64,000 nucleotides of DNA from Microplitis mediator (GCF_029852145.1 NC_079971.1:15030667-15094666); one strand, 5' to 3'. Positions 1 through 12,467 are shown, counted from the stretch's first letter. Notes: a model not told the origin generated them from the sequence alone. A program made the numbers and translations.

Positions 1-1805
1 AATATAAATATACACTAATGCAAAAAATTAAAGGAGCAGAAAAATTTTATAAATTTTTTAGTGATTTTTGGAAGGCTGTAACTTGGTGAAAAACGATCGT
101 ATCGAGATTTTAAAAAAATCATTTTACAGCTTGAAATCTCTTGTTTTGGTGCATTTTTTTCAAAATTTTTTAAAAGCTCCGGTTATTACGCAAACATGAG
201 AAATACCGCGAGACAAAAAATTTCTAAATTTTTTTTTTTTTCCGAAGAGCCCACGGACCGCGAAAAAATTCTTTCAACTAAACGAATGCATAGTTCGTTT
301 AGCAAATTTATTCAGCTTCAATTTGGTTTTTTTTTTAACCTCGTAGGACGATTTGTCGCAGAGATATCAGCCTTCAAACAGAAAATGATCCTTTTGGCTT
401 TGATCATCGATATTTCAGGTACCAATGATCGCACAGAAAGTTGAGGGGCGGCGGTGAAAACTTAAATAAATTCCCTAGAAGACCCTGTCATCATTTTTTG
501 AAAAAAAAAAAATTTTTTTTATTTTTAACATCCATCAGAAGTAAGTACAAAAAAATGACTTTTTTTGGTTTTTTAGTAAATCAACCACTACTCTGCAAAT
601 ATCGATAAAAAAAATAATGTTGCCAGGGACTTTTTTAGCTTAATGTACCCCTAAGACCCCTGTAAATTTTTAAATTGATCTATCGAACCGTTTTTTGGGA
701 ATCATCGATCAAAGTTTTGCTAAACAATTAAAGGAGCAAGTTTTGGTCCTTTAATTGTGTAATCATAATCAAAATGAAAAAAAATTTTTTTCCGACTTTT
801 CTCAAATTTTTGCGTTGGTAACTCAGCAAATGCAAGGAAATGACAAAAAAAAATAATAAATTTCCAAAAAATGTCAAAAAAAATCGAAGAAAAAAAAAAA
901 ATTGAAACTTGTTTTTTGTGTCCTAAATTTTTTTTTTGACATTTTCTGGAAATTTTTTATTTTTTTTGTCATTTCCTTGCATTTGCTGAGTTACCAACGC
1001 AAAAATTTGAGAAAAGTCGGAAAAAAAATTTTTTTCATTTTGATTATGATTACACAATTAAAAGACCAAAACTTGCTCCTTTAATTGTTTAGCAAAACTT
1101 TGATCGATGATTCCCAAAAAACGGTTTGATAGATCAATTTAAAAATTTACAGGGGTCTTGGGGTACATTAAGCTAAAAAAGTCCCTGGCAACATTATTCT
1201 TTTTATCGATATTTGCAGAGTAGCGGTTGATTTACTAAAAAACTAAAGAAAGTCATTTTTTTGTATTTACTTCTGATGGATGTTAAAAATAAAAAAAATT
1301 TTTTTTTTCAAAAAATGATGACAGGGTCTTCTAGGGAATTTATTCAAGTTTTCACCGCCGCCCCTCAACTTTTTGTGCGATCATTGGTACCTGAAATATC
1401 GATGATCAAAGCCAAAAGGATCATTTTCTGTTTGAAGGCTGATATCTCTGCGACAAATCATCCTACGAGGTTAAAAAAGAAACCAAATTAAAGCTGAATA
1501 AATTTGCTAAACGAACTATGCATTCGTTTAGTTGAAAGAATTTTTTCGCGGTCCGTGGGCTTTTCGGAAAAAAAAAAAAAATTAAGAAATTTTTTGTCTC
1601 GCGGTATTTCTCATGTTTGCGTAATAACCGGAGCTTTTAAAAAATTTTGAAAAAAAATGCACCAAAACTAGAGATTTTAAGCTGAAAAACGCTTTTTTTA
1701 AAATCTTGATACGATCATTTTTCACTAAGTTACAGCCTTCCAAAAATCACTAAAAAATTCATAAAATTTTTCTGCTCCTTTAATTTTTTGCATTAGTGTA
1801 TATAT
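1..1805. repeat. Foldback element FB1 (1.8 kb near-perfect palindrome)
   Basis: The first ~880 bases return as their reverse complement in ~925-1805. Both outer ends carry TACACTAATGCAAAAAATTA next to AT-repeat DNA, and the centre near 890-920 is A/T homopolymer. The arms are over 90% alike by eye, so the element is young or kept even by gene conversion. Long A and T runs fill both arms, and the short ORFs inside show no coding character. The reading is a non-autonomous foldback (long-TIR) DNA element. The family is not recognised, and the left end may extend beyond the window. Confidence 0.85.
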
Positions 1806-1916
1806 ATATATATATAATTTCTACACTCAACATCCAGTATAAGTTATTATACACACGCCATTGCTAAGAGCCTATAAGCCCACTGGTGAGTGGAAGCTTA
1901 TCCTAGTTATCATAAT

Positions 1917-3083
1917 TTATTGTGGATTTTTGGAGGATTGGATCCTGGAAGTGGACTTGGTACCTAGTTGACTGAGGATTGGGTTCTGAGAGACGAGGAT
2001 CAGCGCAATCGATTGGAATCTTGGTTGAAGAGATCGGCGGTGGTCTTGGGACCGTTGTTGGAGGAAAAGTGGTGAAGTAATCCCCAGATGGCATTTTAAT
2101 TCTCCCAGATCTGTCATTAAGAAATACTTGTTAAGAGCTTCGAACAGTTTGTCAAGAGTATGCTTCTTCTTGCTTGCTCCTAAAACGTCGTCGACGTGTA
2201 CAAGTAAGAAGGTATAAGAATCATCAGATTCTTTCTTCTTAAACAGACATGGATCAACTGTACAGGGTTCAAAACCGAGTTGTCTGAGTAATTGTGTCAG
2301 TGTCTCGTACCATACTCTAGCTGATTGCTTGAGACCATATAGAGTGCCTGATAGCTTACATACATGGCCTTCTTTATTTTTTGCTTGGAACATTGGCGGC
2401 TGCTTCATGTAAATGACTTCTTTTAATCGGCCGTTGAGAAAAGCGGTTTTTACATCATAGTGGTGGACTACGTAATTATGATGGCCACTTATCGCTAGGA
2501 AAATTCTTAGAGTTGTGTGTCTAGCGACTGGTGCGAAGACTTGGTCGTAGTCTTGTCCGTATTTCTGGCTCAAACCTTGAGCAACTAATCTAGCTTTGAG
2601 TTGGGCCTGAACGTTGTGGGAACTTGTTTTGACTTTTAAGACCCATTTACAACCGATCAGCGTTTTTCCGCTCGGGAGAGGTACCAAAGTCCATGTGCCG
2701 TTGTCCAGTAGAGATTTAATTTCTTCATTCATGGCTTGTTGCCATTGTTTGCAATTTGGGCTAGCTAGAGCGTCTTGGAGGGATTTTGGTTCATCCTGTG
2801 TGTTTTTTTTGGCTTTGCGAGATTCGTGTGCGTCGAGGTACGAAACGTCCATCGGGTCTTCTGCTCCCAATAATTGTTCCAGCCTGCGGCCAAGAGGAAT
2901 GTCGTTGACTGAAATATCTGGAGTATTAGAATATCTTCCCCTTGATTCTTCACTGGTGTCCAAGGAAGAATCATTACGTGTTGTATGTGTTTCAGGTTCG
3001 CGTTCTGGCTTCTTCTTCTTCTTTCTCGTTGGTTGAAGTTTAACTCGGGTAGGTATCCCATTCATCTTCAAGAAAACGTACAT
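1917..3083 (-). pseudogene. Ty1/copia reverse transcriptase region, 3'-truncated
   Basis: This is the RVT_2 reverse transcriptase domain of a copia retrotransposon. It opens with a Lys-rich linker, then shows the family block starting WTLVPLPSGK, the KARLVAQG motif and the catalytic FLLVHVDDV segment (HVDD in place of the usual YVDD). The match stops at DLGELKCHLGI, about residue 320. After that the frame holds unrelated Pro/Ser-rich sequence to a stop at 1917, so the rest of RT and all of RNase H are missing. The region overlaps the upstream gag-integrase frame by 44 bases in another frame, indicating one frameshift in what was a single polyprotein. Confidence 0.88.
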
Positions 3084-5163
3084 CTCGGCTGATAATTATT
3101 TTGCCAGACTTTCTGTCCAGCAATCTGTACCCTTTTGACTCTTGTGAATACCCAACAAGAGTGTATACTTGAGCTTTTTTGTCTAGTTTGTGTCGTCTCT
3201 CCTTCGGCACGTGTGCGAAGACTTTGCATCCGAAAACCTTGATATGTGACAAGTTGGGTTTGACTCCATACCATAATTCGAACGGGGTCTTATCCTTATC
3301 TTTTGTTGGTAATCGGTTTTGTAAATAACATGCCGTAACTATTGTCTCCCCCCAATATGTTTTAGGCGAATCAGCTTCTATTAGCATAGTTCGCATAGCT
3401 TCGACGAGATAACGGTTTTTCTGTTCCGCGACGTCATTTTGCTGTGGAGTGTATGGAGTAGTCGTTTGGTGCAGAATGCCCTCTGCTTCAAAATATTCCT
3501 TGAGTTTATTTGACGAGTACTCTCCACCACGGTCGGATCTGAAAATTTTAGCGACTTGCCCAAATTGGGTTTTGCAATTCTTAACGTATTGTTGAATCAC
3601 GGTACTTGCCTCAGATTTTTTGGATATCAGGAAAAGTTGGCAATGCCTGCTGAAATCATCGACAAAAGTTATGGCGTAACGTCGTCCTCCTGGTGTTTTG
3701 ACAGGCATTGGACCGCAGATGTCTGTATGGACTAGTTGACGTGGACTTGTGGTTTTAGAATTTATTTGCTTTGGAAATGATTGCCGAGACATTTTCCCTT
3801 GTATACAGTTTTCACAGCGTGATTTTACCGGGCAGTCGCTTATATTAATGCCAGTAGCTAAGTTATGGTTTTCTAGGAGTCGGATAGCATCTGGATTTCG
3901 ATGTGCGAGGCGTGTATGCCATTGATGGATGCAGTTTTCTTCGTGCAGGTTTCCAACTGCCACGGCATTTTGAATTGGTCTCAGCTCATACATGCCTTCT
4001 TGCGCGTCACCGATGGCTATTTCAGAACTGTCTTTAAAAATTTTCATCTTCCCGCCGTTGACGGAAACCTTAAAGCCACTTTTGTCAAGCATACTGATTG
4101 ATATCAAAGAACTATCGAAATCCGGCACCAATAATACGTTATTAAGATTTAAATCTTTTTCTTGTCCTTGACTGTTTACACATTTTATTTTTCCGCAGCC
4201 AACACTGAGAACTTTGCTAGTTTGTTTATTTCCTACACGTACAGACGATCTATAATTACTATCTAATTCTGAATAGAAGCTTATATCGTTAGTCATGTGT
4301 TTGCTTGCCCCAGAGTCGAAATACCACGTATTGTGCTTCGTATATTTGTGTGCAATAAAAGCAAAATCCAGTAAAGATTCTGACTCACTGCAATCTGACT
4401 CATCAGTTAATGCCTGGACTGCATTAGCTCTCATTTTGTTGACCTTGCTTTTCCATTTTTGATACCTGGGGCAATTGGGCTTAATATGTCCAGTCCTGTG
4501 GCAAAAGTAACAAACAATTTCTCCGTTATTTCCTTTATTGACCTTGAGCGCAACTTCACCATTTTCTTCGGATTTTAGATGGGATTCGCGTCTTTTGTAT
4601 TCACCTATAATTGCGTTTTTTACTATGGAATATGTTAAATCTTCTACTGGACGAACTTCTAAGGCTGTTATTAGAGGGTTATACGAGTCTGGTAAACTGC
4701 ACAGCATCAGTGCGAACTTCATTCTTTCCGGCACTGTTTGGCCCAATCTAGTTAAACGTTCGATTAAATTGTCCATTTCGTTTAGATGATGTTCCATATT
4801 CTTATCTTCTGCGTACTTTAATTGGCATAATTGTTTCAATATCATTACTTCGGTTGTCAGTGTGGCCTTTTCATGATACTCTTTTAATGATGTCCATAAT
4901 TCCTTTGCAGTTGTCGCACTCTTTATCAAATTCACTTGGCTATCTTCTACTTTCAAACCGATTATAGCACGTGCCCTACCGTCTTTCCTCGTCCATGTTT
5001 GCAACGCTGTTGCATCTGTGGGCGCATTATCCGCGATGACTGTCCATAAATCATCCTTCATCAATAGCATGTGGATTTTGAATTTCCACATACTATAATT
5101 ATCGTCGTTTGATTTGGCAATCGAAAGACTCTGCCATGTTGAAAAAAAAACTTTTAACTTCAC
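3040..5163 (-). CDS. Ty1/copia Gag-protease-integrase polyprotein (707 aa)
   Basis: This is the 5' two thirds of a copia polyprotein, which packages element RNA, cleaves itself and inserts cDNA. Domains in order: a UBN2-type Gag over the first ~200 residues; a zinc knuckle CYFCHRTGHIKPNC; an aspartic protease with WYFDSGASKHM; a GAG-pre-integrase zinc domain around WHTRLAHRNPD; and an integrase core with HTDICGPM, FVDDFSR, SDRGGEYSS and TPQQN. The ATG at 5163 lies ~90 bases inside the LTR/primer-binding site, as expected. The frame is uninterrupted until a frameshift near 3040-3083. Because the 3' end and 3' LTR are gone, the element cannot move by itself. Confidence 0.93.
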   Translation of the reverse strand: MKLKVFFSTWQSLSIAKSNDDNYSMWKFKIHMLLMKDDLWTVIADNAPTDATALQTWTRKDGRARAIIGLKVEDSQVNLIKSATTAKELWTSLKEYHEKATLTTEVMILKQLCQLKYAEDKNMEHHLNEMDNLIERLTRLGQTVPERMKFALMLCSLPDSYNPLITALEVRPVEDLTYSIVKNAIIGEYKRRESHLKSEENGEVALKVNKGNNGEIVCYFCHRTGHIKPNCPRYQKWKSKVNKMRANAVQALTDESDCSESESLLDFAFIAHKYTKHNTWYFDSGASKHMTNDISFYSELDSNYRSSVRVGNKQTSKVLSVGCGKIKCVNSQGQEKDLNLNNVLLVPDFDSSLISISMLDKSGFKVSVNGGKMKIFKDSSEIAIGDAQEGMYELRPIQNAVAVGNLHEENCIHQWHTRLAHRNPDAIRLLENHNLATGINISDCPVKSRCENCIQGKMSRQSFPKQINSKTTSPRQLVHTDICGPMPVKTPGGRRYAITFVDDFSRHCQLFLISKKSEASTVIQQYVKNCKTQFGQVAKIFRSDRGGEYSSNKLKEYFEAEGILHQTTTPYTPQQNDVAEQKNRYLVEAMRTMLIEADSPKTYWGETIVTACYLQNRLPTKDKDKTPFELWYGVKPNLSHIKVFGCKVFAHVPKERRHKLDKKAQVYTLVGYSQESKGYRLLDRKSGKIIISRDVRFLEDEWDTYPS

Positions 5164-5232
5164 TCAAAACACAATCAAAAAAAAACTCCTTTACTCTGAC
5201 GACCTCTTATCACGGCTATATCCTCAACATCC

Positions 5233-5248
5233 ACCTGGGCCCATAACC
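5233..5248 (-). other. copia primer-binding site
   Basis: On the minus strand the LTR end is followed after two bases by GGTTATGGGCCCAGG. This is complementary to the anticodon region of initiator tRNA-Met, the half-tRNA primer used by Drosophila copia. It fixes the 5' boundary of the internal region. Confidence 0.8.
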
Positions 5249-5250
5249 AA

Positions 5251-5458
5251 TGTTAATAAAGGAGATGGATTTTGATACGTGTGTAAGAAGAACGAGTGGT
5301 TTACTGTATGAACACTTCAACGTATTTATTCACACTAAACTTAAAACTAGTAATACAAAATAAGTAGGATTATCGATGATGATAATATATAGGAATGTAG
5401 ATATATTTCGTATATGTATCGAATAGTGCATAGCAACGACGTTGACTCATATCTAACA
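5251..5458 (-). repeat. copia 5' LTR (208 bp)
   Basis: Read on the minus strand it begins TGTTAGATATGAG and ends CTTTATTAACA, so the ends form the inverted repeat TGTTA/TAACA. A GAATAAATAC polyadenylation-like signal lies inside. It sits directly upstream of the primer-binding site and Gag. No matching 3' LTR occurs in the window, so target duplication cannot be tested. Confidence 0.82.
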
Positions 5459-7112
5459 GAATTTCGCATTGTTTTCTACTTATTTTTATTTTAATGTTTA
5501 GCTATTAAAATCGATCAGAAGACTATTTTTTTTATGAGCATGACATTAAAATAAAAAAAGGCCATTCGGCAGCCGAAATGGAAGGTAGATTATCCAATTG
5601 ATCTATATGAAAAGTTTCGTCCATACACATCTTGTGATTCATGTTAGTGTATAGTCATGATATGAAATTAGGCTTGTTTTCCAAGAGTGAGGGTAAAAAA
5701 AAGACAACGACTATTTTTAAGAGAGAACTTCAGATAGTTAATTTGACAAAACATTATATAGGTAATGTAACAACTAACCTTCACGTAAACAAAGTATATA
5801 GAAAATTTAATTAATATGATCATAATTGTAATCGCTATTACGATGGCAAGACCAGTTATAATTATGGAACGTACAGGTACGTTTGAAACAACGTAAGTGA
5901 TAAAAGAAATCTTTTTAAAATATAAAATAGCTGTGAAATTTACAGGTTATTTTCTTCACAATAAGATACAACTGACGAAATTGAATTATAATGGGAAATG
6001 CTTAAGTTATGTGGAATAAGAAACCATATTCCCAACATTTCTAGATTTCATTAAAAATTTCAAGGCTATCAAATTATTGGAAGAAATAGTCAAAACATAA
6101 AGCTTGAAGTCATAAATTAAAGATTATTAGACAAGTGTTCAGATACTTTTTATGGAAATTGTCTATGAATGTTAGTTTTGAAGTTATATAAACTTTAGCA
6201 GTGATTAAAAACTGATTTTTACGAAAAATCATGAAAATTTCAAACAGCCATAATTTTAAAACTATTCTAACGATTCAGGGCATCTTTGAACTTGATCGAA
6301 GTAATCGCCTATAGAACAAGTGCAAAAAAGTTTCATTAAGATCCGATAAGAACTGTGGGTGCTATCGTAAAGACAAGACCACTGATAATCATAGGGATTA
6401 GAGGTACATTCGATACATCATAAATAATAAATGAAATACTTTTAAAATATAAAATAGCAGTGAAATTTACAGGTTATTTTGTGCACAATAAAATACAACT
6501 GACGAAACCGGATTATTATGGGACGTGCTTAAGTTATGTGGAATAAAAACCATATTTTCAACATTTTTTGATTCCATCAAAATTTTCAAGGCTGTTAAAT
6601 TATTGGAAGAAATGGTCAAAATATAAAGGTTAAGGTCATAAATTAAAGCTTATTAGTCAAGCTTGAGATTACTTTTTCTCACCTCCGGGCGGAAAGCGTC
6701 AACTTTCGTCCCGCTGTGCAAAACGAAGTTGCCGCTTTCCGCCTCCGTCGAGGAGAAAAATAGTATACACTCCTCGGGAAGTAAATAAGAAAGCCTCAGA
6801 CCACATGTTTGTTGACCTCGGCTTCGCCTCGGCCAACAATTACATGTGATCTGAGACATTTCTTACTTTACTTCCCCAGGTGTGTAATATACTATTTACA
6901 GAAATGATCTATGAGTTTTAGTTTCAAAGTTATATGGACTCTAAAAGTGATTAAAAACTGATTTTTTCGAAAAATCATTAAAATTTCTAACAGCCATAAC
7001 TTCTAAACTAATTGACCGATTCAGCCCATCTACGAACTTAACCGTGGTAATTACACATAAAATAAGTGTAGAAAATTTCATTAAGATCGGATAAAAATTG
7101 TAGACGCAATCG
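5459..7112. repeat. Diverged tandem duplication (two ~525 bp units)
   Basis: Unit 1 (about 5840-6365) recurs as unit 2 (about 6366-7112). Shared blocks include AAATTTACAGGTTATTTT, CTTAAGTTATGTGGAATAA and TGATTAAAAACTGATTTTT. Identity looks near 80%. Unit 2 is longer because a 225 bp twin-hairpin element sits in it; unit 1 provides the empty site around 6145-6160. A self-complementary 22-mer, GGCCATTCGGCAGCCGAAATGG with a one-base centre, lies at ~5564 and is shared inverted with ~17890. No coding signal was seen. Confidence 0.75.
6672..6896 (+). repeat. Twin-hairpin element, copy A (225 bp)
   Basis: Two stem-loops in series. Hairpin 1 has stem GGCGGAAAGCG/CGCTTTCCGCC and an inner CAACTT/AAGTTG stem. 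Then comes ATAGTATACAC and hairpin 2, a nested stem of GGGAAGTAAA/TTTACTTCCC, GCCTCAGA/TCTGAGAC, ACATGT/ACATGT and a GC-rich tip around GGCTTCGCC. It ends TATACTATT, inverted with AATAGTATA. The copy is ~95% like copy B (34853-35076) and all three copies share one orientation. A 68-codon minus-strand frame here exists only because the stems lack stops; I do not regard it as a gene. Confidence 0.85.
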
Positions 7113-7141
7113 TGTCCTCAAAAGTCCGTTATATTACATCA

Positions 7142-7172
<31 letters not shown>

Positions 7173-7295
7173 TAAATTTTTTAACGGATGGTATTTTTGA
7201 ACTCTACTCAACTAATTATGATAGTTTATGACGAAATTCCTTGAAAAATCGACCATGAGGACAAATACTATAGTTAGATTTTAAAAAAAATCTAC

Positions 7296-7767
7296 CTAAT
7301 AACTAGACAACAATGCGGAATTCGAGAAAACTTTCTTTGGAATAACTTCTAGAGAATAAAATTGTCTACAAAAAAGGTCGAATGATATTATGTAATAGGT
7401 CTGATAGTTTCCCCAGAAAAGTAAGAAAATCTCAAAATTTAATATGAATTCGACTTCAACCTCAAATAACTTTTGAACAAATAGATTCTTCAAAAAATGA
7501 TAAGAATCTTTCTTTGTAGAACATTCAATTCCATACAAAAATATGCCTGCCAATTATTCCTATGACGCATCGTTAGCTACTTATAAAAATCAGAAGACGT
7601 AAAAAAAATTTTTTCCATGTTATTCTTATGGGAAATAGAAAAGTGCAATGCGGACAATGTTATATTAATATTAAGAGCTTTAATTTTTACAGGCGTCTTT
7701 TTTTACCTAAACGAAACTTTTGAACCTATTTGGAAAAAAAAAAAATTTGTTTGTTTTTTGAATCACC

Positions 7768-7771
<4 letters not shown>
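7296..7771. repeat. Single arm of a foldback element ending CACCCTAA(TA)n
   Basis: This stretch resembles the right arm of the foldback at 37250-41725: both carry TCTGATAGTTT, GAAAAGTAA, a run ending CAATAACTTT or AAATAACTTT, and TCAAAAAATGATAAGAATC or a close variant. Both end in CACCCTAA before a (TA)n tract. The opposite arm is not adjacent, so this is a broken copy. Confidence 0.65.

Positions 7772-7847
<76 letters not shown>
7772..7847. repeat. (TA)n microsatellite
   Basis: About 76 bases of pure TA lie between the CACCCTAA terminus on the left and the TTGAGACAA terminus on the right. It is one of several TA tracts in this window that sit exactly at element ends. Confidence 0.95.
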
Positions 7848-7850
<3 letters not shown>

Positions 7851-8752
7851 AGACAATGTGAATTATCTTCGTCGTCCTCAGCCTTGCGGTTCCCGTTTTT
7901 ATCCGTCTCGTTGCCGTCTGATATTGTACGTCATAGTGCCGTGGTCACATGACGAGTCTTTTACGTCGACGCATGTCCGCGAGGGTGAAGTGGGGACAAA
8001 GTTCACCGGCAGGTCCGAGACCCGAAATTATCGGTGCGACACTTCGATCCTGGATCAACTAGCGCTCAGACGTCTTATTTTAATTCAGTATCAATAATCA
8101 GGCAATCTTATTTGTATTATTTCTATATTTTTGCCATATATTCTTCTATAGTGGATTAATTAATTATTATAAATCAAGTTAGATTTATTAAGTTTACTGT
8201 ACATTACCAGCGATCCACTCGCATATTAAATAATATTAAGATTAAATAATAAAATCAGTGTATTAAACGGCGTTATTCCACTTGGTCACGGATTGCATAT
8301 CCGGCGTTCCAACCAGGACCGCATTTATTATACTTTGCGAAAACCTTACTGTCAGTAAATGAATTTTTGTTACGATTGGCAATAAACTTGCGTAATTCTA
8401 AAATGTAAATCCTTTTCATTATACCTTGCCTTTCGTCCTATGCTTATCCTAAAATACTGGTAAGATTACCGAATAGTTGGAATTCATGAATATAAATTGA
8501 GTTACAAGTAGTAACTCGACTACTAATAAGTATAGTCTATAATTTTATAATAAGCCGTGAGGTAGGTTGATAAGCTTTTTTTATACGTTGCCGAGTTTGG
8601 ACAAGTGCGGGTTCTTACTTTGCAAGGACCCAAGCCCATTGCTCTGTCCTATAATTAAAAAATTTGTAGAGGCCAGCCTAAGCTAAGGTTCAATCCGCAA
8701 ATCCTGGTGGCTGCTGGTTAGAATCGCCAAGACAAAAGGCGATTTGTCTCAA
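7848..8752. mobile_element. Uncharacterised 905 bp insert with 9-bp inverted ends
   Basis: It begins TTGAGACAATGTG and ends GATTTGTCTCAA, an inverted TTGAGACAA pair flanked by TA repeats on both sides. The left part (7860-8080) is markedly GC-richer than its surroundings and contains TTACGTCGACGCATGTCCGC. No convincing ORF was found: the frames are short and match nothing I recognise. A small non-autonomous DNA element is the simplest reading; an old LTR fragment is possible. Confidence 0.45.
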
Positions 8753-8761
8753 TATATGTAT

Positions 8762-9874
8762 TGTAACGGGTTTTTGACCACTAGGGATCTACTGAAGGGA
8801 AGCTCGAATACACTCACGAGTTTGGCAACCTTGTTTAAATTATTTTCATTGGGCGCCAGGTGATTCTATAATCACCAAATAAACTATTATCGAAAATGTC
8901 TGCTCAGTGTGGCGGATCGGAGAAAGGTCAGGCACTTGAGATTACGATAAATACTTGATCAGAATTACGAAAACAATTAGTCGTATATTAAACAGAAAAT
9001 CAATCGATCGTTATCACAAAACAATATCGGTTACAAACAAAATATAAGTTGCCGTGTCGGCTTGACTCGATATGAACAAAATATATTGCCCGTAGTAATC
9101 GTACTTGATCGAAACACAAAATCAGTTCATTGCTCGAAGGAAACACAGTCAGTTGTCGAAATAAAATAAATTATTTTATTTATCACACACACACATACAG
9201 CGTGCGTTTCAACAGAATACATGACGAGTGACGTCAGAGTATTGTACACGGCAAAACGACAAAACTGCTGTTGCGAATGAGACAGGGATAATCCGTAATT
9301 CTCGGAATTGCTCAATTGAAATAAAATAAAATAATATAGAGATAATATTTTATTTCGGTGACGCGTTATATTTCACTATCTTACGATTATTACGCGTAAT
9401 TAATTAATTAATTATTATTAATTACAAAGCGCACTTCATTTGTTCATCATCACAAAAAAAAATCGGTTATACACGTTGTTCAGTTTCACGCCGATGCTTC
9501 GGCTTGTTCACTAGTCCACGAAGGCGGTTATTTGTTCATATAAAAAATCGGATTATTGTTCACACAAATAATATTCGTTGTTCAAACTCGAATTGGTCGT
9601 AAAAGTCGTAAATCACGTTGGTCGAAATCGAAATCGGAATTGTTTATTTGGTCGGAGTCGAATTGGTTAAATACAAAAAAACGCGATCGTTCAGTTCGGC
9701 GTCTATCCCGGATCTCTCGTTTTAATCCATGCGTTGGATCGATACTCGGTCAAAGTTGAAATTTTTAATCATAGATGGCTCTCGAATTCGCTCATCGGAT
9801 AACGATTCATTATATTCAAATAATTTTTAAATAATATTGAACCACGGGTCGATGTCGAATTTCCTCATGTTACA
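8762..9874 (-). repeat. Solo LTR, family L1 (1113 bp)
   Basis: Read on the minus strand it starts TGTAACATGAG and ends CCCGTTACA. It matches 16059-17119 over its length, sharing AATTCGACATCGACCCG, the GCGCCAGGTGATT-type block and an ATTATTTTATTT-rich middle. Terminal TGTAAC/GTTACA and a length near 1.1 kb fit an LTR. There is no internal coding region beside it, and no clear target duplication. It abuts the right end of the preceding insert. Confidence 0.7.
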
Positions 9875-12460
9875 ACAAATACATACGAAATACCGCGGAC
9901 TCACTGACGCACTCATCACGAGATCTTCGGTACTATAGGTCCCATCTCAGACGCTCACTAAGAATGGATTTGATGAAACTTCCATTCAAAGTGTACTTTT
10001 TAGTAATTTCGCGAACCTTCTCTTCTCATTGGCTAACTACCAAACGTGCTTCTGTGATGGGCTAATACTAAATGGCGTAGCAACCGTCGCCATTGCAACT
10101 GTTACCATGGCAACCGTTACCAAAGAAACCGTTGTCATAGCGAAATAAAAATTACTGATGAACTGAGAACATCAATTTAACTACGTCAGCGCCAAACCAT
10201 CAATAAGGACGTTACACAATTATTCAATCTGCAAGTATGTTAAACTTGAAAAACACCTCTTTCCACCCTAAGCTTTGAGAGGTGGTTTCAGCCTCTAGGT
10301 GTGTTTTTCCGTAGCTAAAAAAGATGCGTGTCTCTTGGATTTCAACAGAAAATAACATCTTGGTCACATCGAAATCAGAAGGAGAGACTTAGGATACCTT
10401 CCTTATTAGTTCACATTCAAAATAATGTTCATATTATATAAATAGGATCTCCTAAAGTAAGTTAATCAGTTGTTATGCACACATACGCGCACACACATAC
10501 ACACGCACACACATTTACATTTACATTTCAATTTATCAGCGAAAACTTGTAAACCTTAATTATCTAGATATTTCGATGTGTGAAAAAAACTTTGTAAATG
10601 AGTACATATAGTTTGTTTTGAAAGTGGAATCAATTACTACCTGCATATATCGTCGTCGTCTTTTTGCTACATTGCCTTGCACTACATTACAATCTCCGTG
10701 TTTGAAAACGACTCTTTTTTTCAAGCGTCGAGAGCTAAATCTTGTTTGGCGATACCTGAAAGTTGAAAAACAATTACCCATTAATAATCATCTGATATCA
10801 TATGAGAACTTCATCACCCTTAGATATTGGTTTCGGCTTTTATTTAGATTATTATTATTATGATTCTATCTCATTGTTGAAAATGTTAGCATGAAGTTTA
10901 GCATTATCGACCATTGATTTCATCATTTTGCGAAGTTCAAACATAAGTTTGTTGCTTGGGTTATATTACTGGTTTAAGGTCACATGATTCTTAGATTTTC
11001 GATCATGTCTTTTATCTTTGTACTACACTAACTACTTATAGAGAGTACATCAAAATTATACAGATATTCTGATAGAAGAGAGCTGATTTCAATCAGTCGT
11101 GAGGCGAGTATTATCTCGATTGAAAATCCAATGAAATGTAAGCTTTCGGTGTCAAGTTTATGTTGAAAAAAAAAAAATTTTAATACTTAGTAAATTGACC
11201 TCATTTTTCTCTCAGAATTTTCAGAGTTAGAATTTATTTCTAAGTCTAAAAATCACTCGGGTAACTCTCGTTAATATCTATCGAATAAAATACAAAATGT
11301 ATTTAAAATACGCAACCATCCCGGAGAATTCGAATTGATGATGTTCTCCGGTATCATCGCTATGTATTATGGTGATGGTACAAATAGCCAGTACAGTAAT
11401 CCTATGCTTATTTTCGGTAAACTGTAGTATGCACCAAGGAAATCACCAAAAATTCCTTGAAATGCGAGGTTGTTTACCAAGAATCACTACAGAGTTGCCA
11501 TCCTCATTTCCAGTATCGTGACCGTAATACACGACGTTTATAACGTGACATACAGTAAAATCAGATTTAACGGGGATCTCACGATAGATCCAGCAATAAT
11601 ATATCCTAAAATTAACCGTAATATTCGTAAATATACTGAAAATGTGTAAAATGCCATCTAGCAGCTAGAATAAGAGGTAGATCTATCAAAAAAAGTTTTA
11701 AAAACTCGGACCCTTGTAAAAGCAATAAAATTAATCATAATATGAAAATCAAAAGAAGTTATATAATCTTCATACGAATATTACCGACATCAATCGTCAA
11801 TAATACGCATACTTATGAAACCTTGTTTATATTGAAAGACGCATTTGTCAACGAAATTTTAATAGTATTATTTGAACCTAATATTATAAATAACAACATA
11901 CGAAATTAAAGCCGTAGAAATTTTTAAAAATATTCTTCTAAAGAAGTGAAGGTTATTGCATTGTTCACGAAAATAGTTAAGGAGTAACATGGGTTTCCTC
12001 GAGTAAAAAAAGGCCTATTTTCAATATTTTTTTTTCTATTTAAAAAATTATTTATTTAATTCAAACTTTTTTCTGTCTTATATATACATATTTGAAAAAT
12101 AATTTCTGAAATTAAAAATAAAAAAATTAAAACTCCTCTGACAGGATCATCTAAAATGAAAAAACAAAAATAAGTGTTTTGGTTAAGAACATAAACTCGT
12201 GCTTGAACGAAGGAAAAAAAAAAAAAGTAAAAATTGGAATTTTGGCAGACATTTTTCCAAAAAAATGAAAATTTCGGTCAAATTTGCTTGACATTTTGTT
12301 TTTTTTTTAAATATTTTAAATCTATAAAAAAAATCTTGTAAATCGTTTTTAATATTTGTAAATTGTTTTTCTTCTTCAGCAGCAGATGAGAATAGAGTCT
12401 GAGTAACTGTCTCAATGCACTCATGTATTTTATCAATATAAAAATCATATGTAGACTGGT
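9875..12460. other. Gene-free AT-rich stretch with minor repeats
   Basis: No ORF with recognisable content was seen. At 10071-10143 a 12-15 base unit of the type CCATTGCAACCGTTAC repeats about five times with drift. A short (CA)n tract lies at ~10480-10515. The remainder, including 10870-12460, holds nothing I can identify. Confidence 0.6.
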
Positions 12461-12467
12461 TTAAAAA

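Noticed and set aside
1800..1860. A 3' LTR of the copia element (minus-strand TGTTGAGTGTAGAAATT)
   Set aside because: It does not match the 5' LTR (TGTTAGATATGAG) and runs straight into TA repeats.
6653..6859. A 68-codon minus-strand frame recurring at 34782-35039 as a conserved protein
   Set aside because: It follows the stems of the twin-hairpin element, and copy C does not conserve the amino acids. The conservation is structural, not coding.
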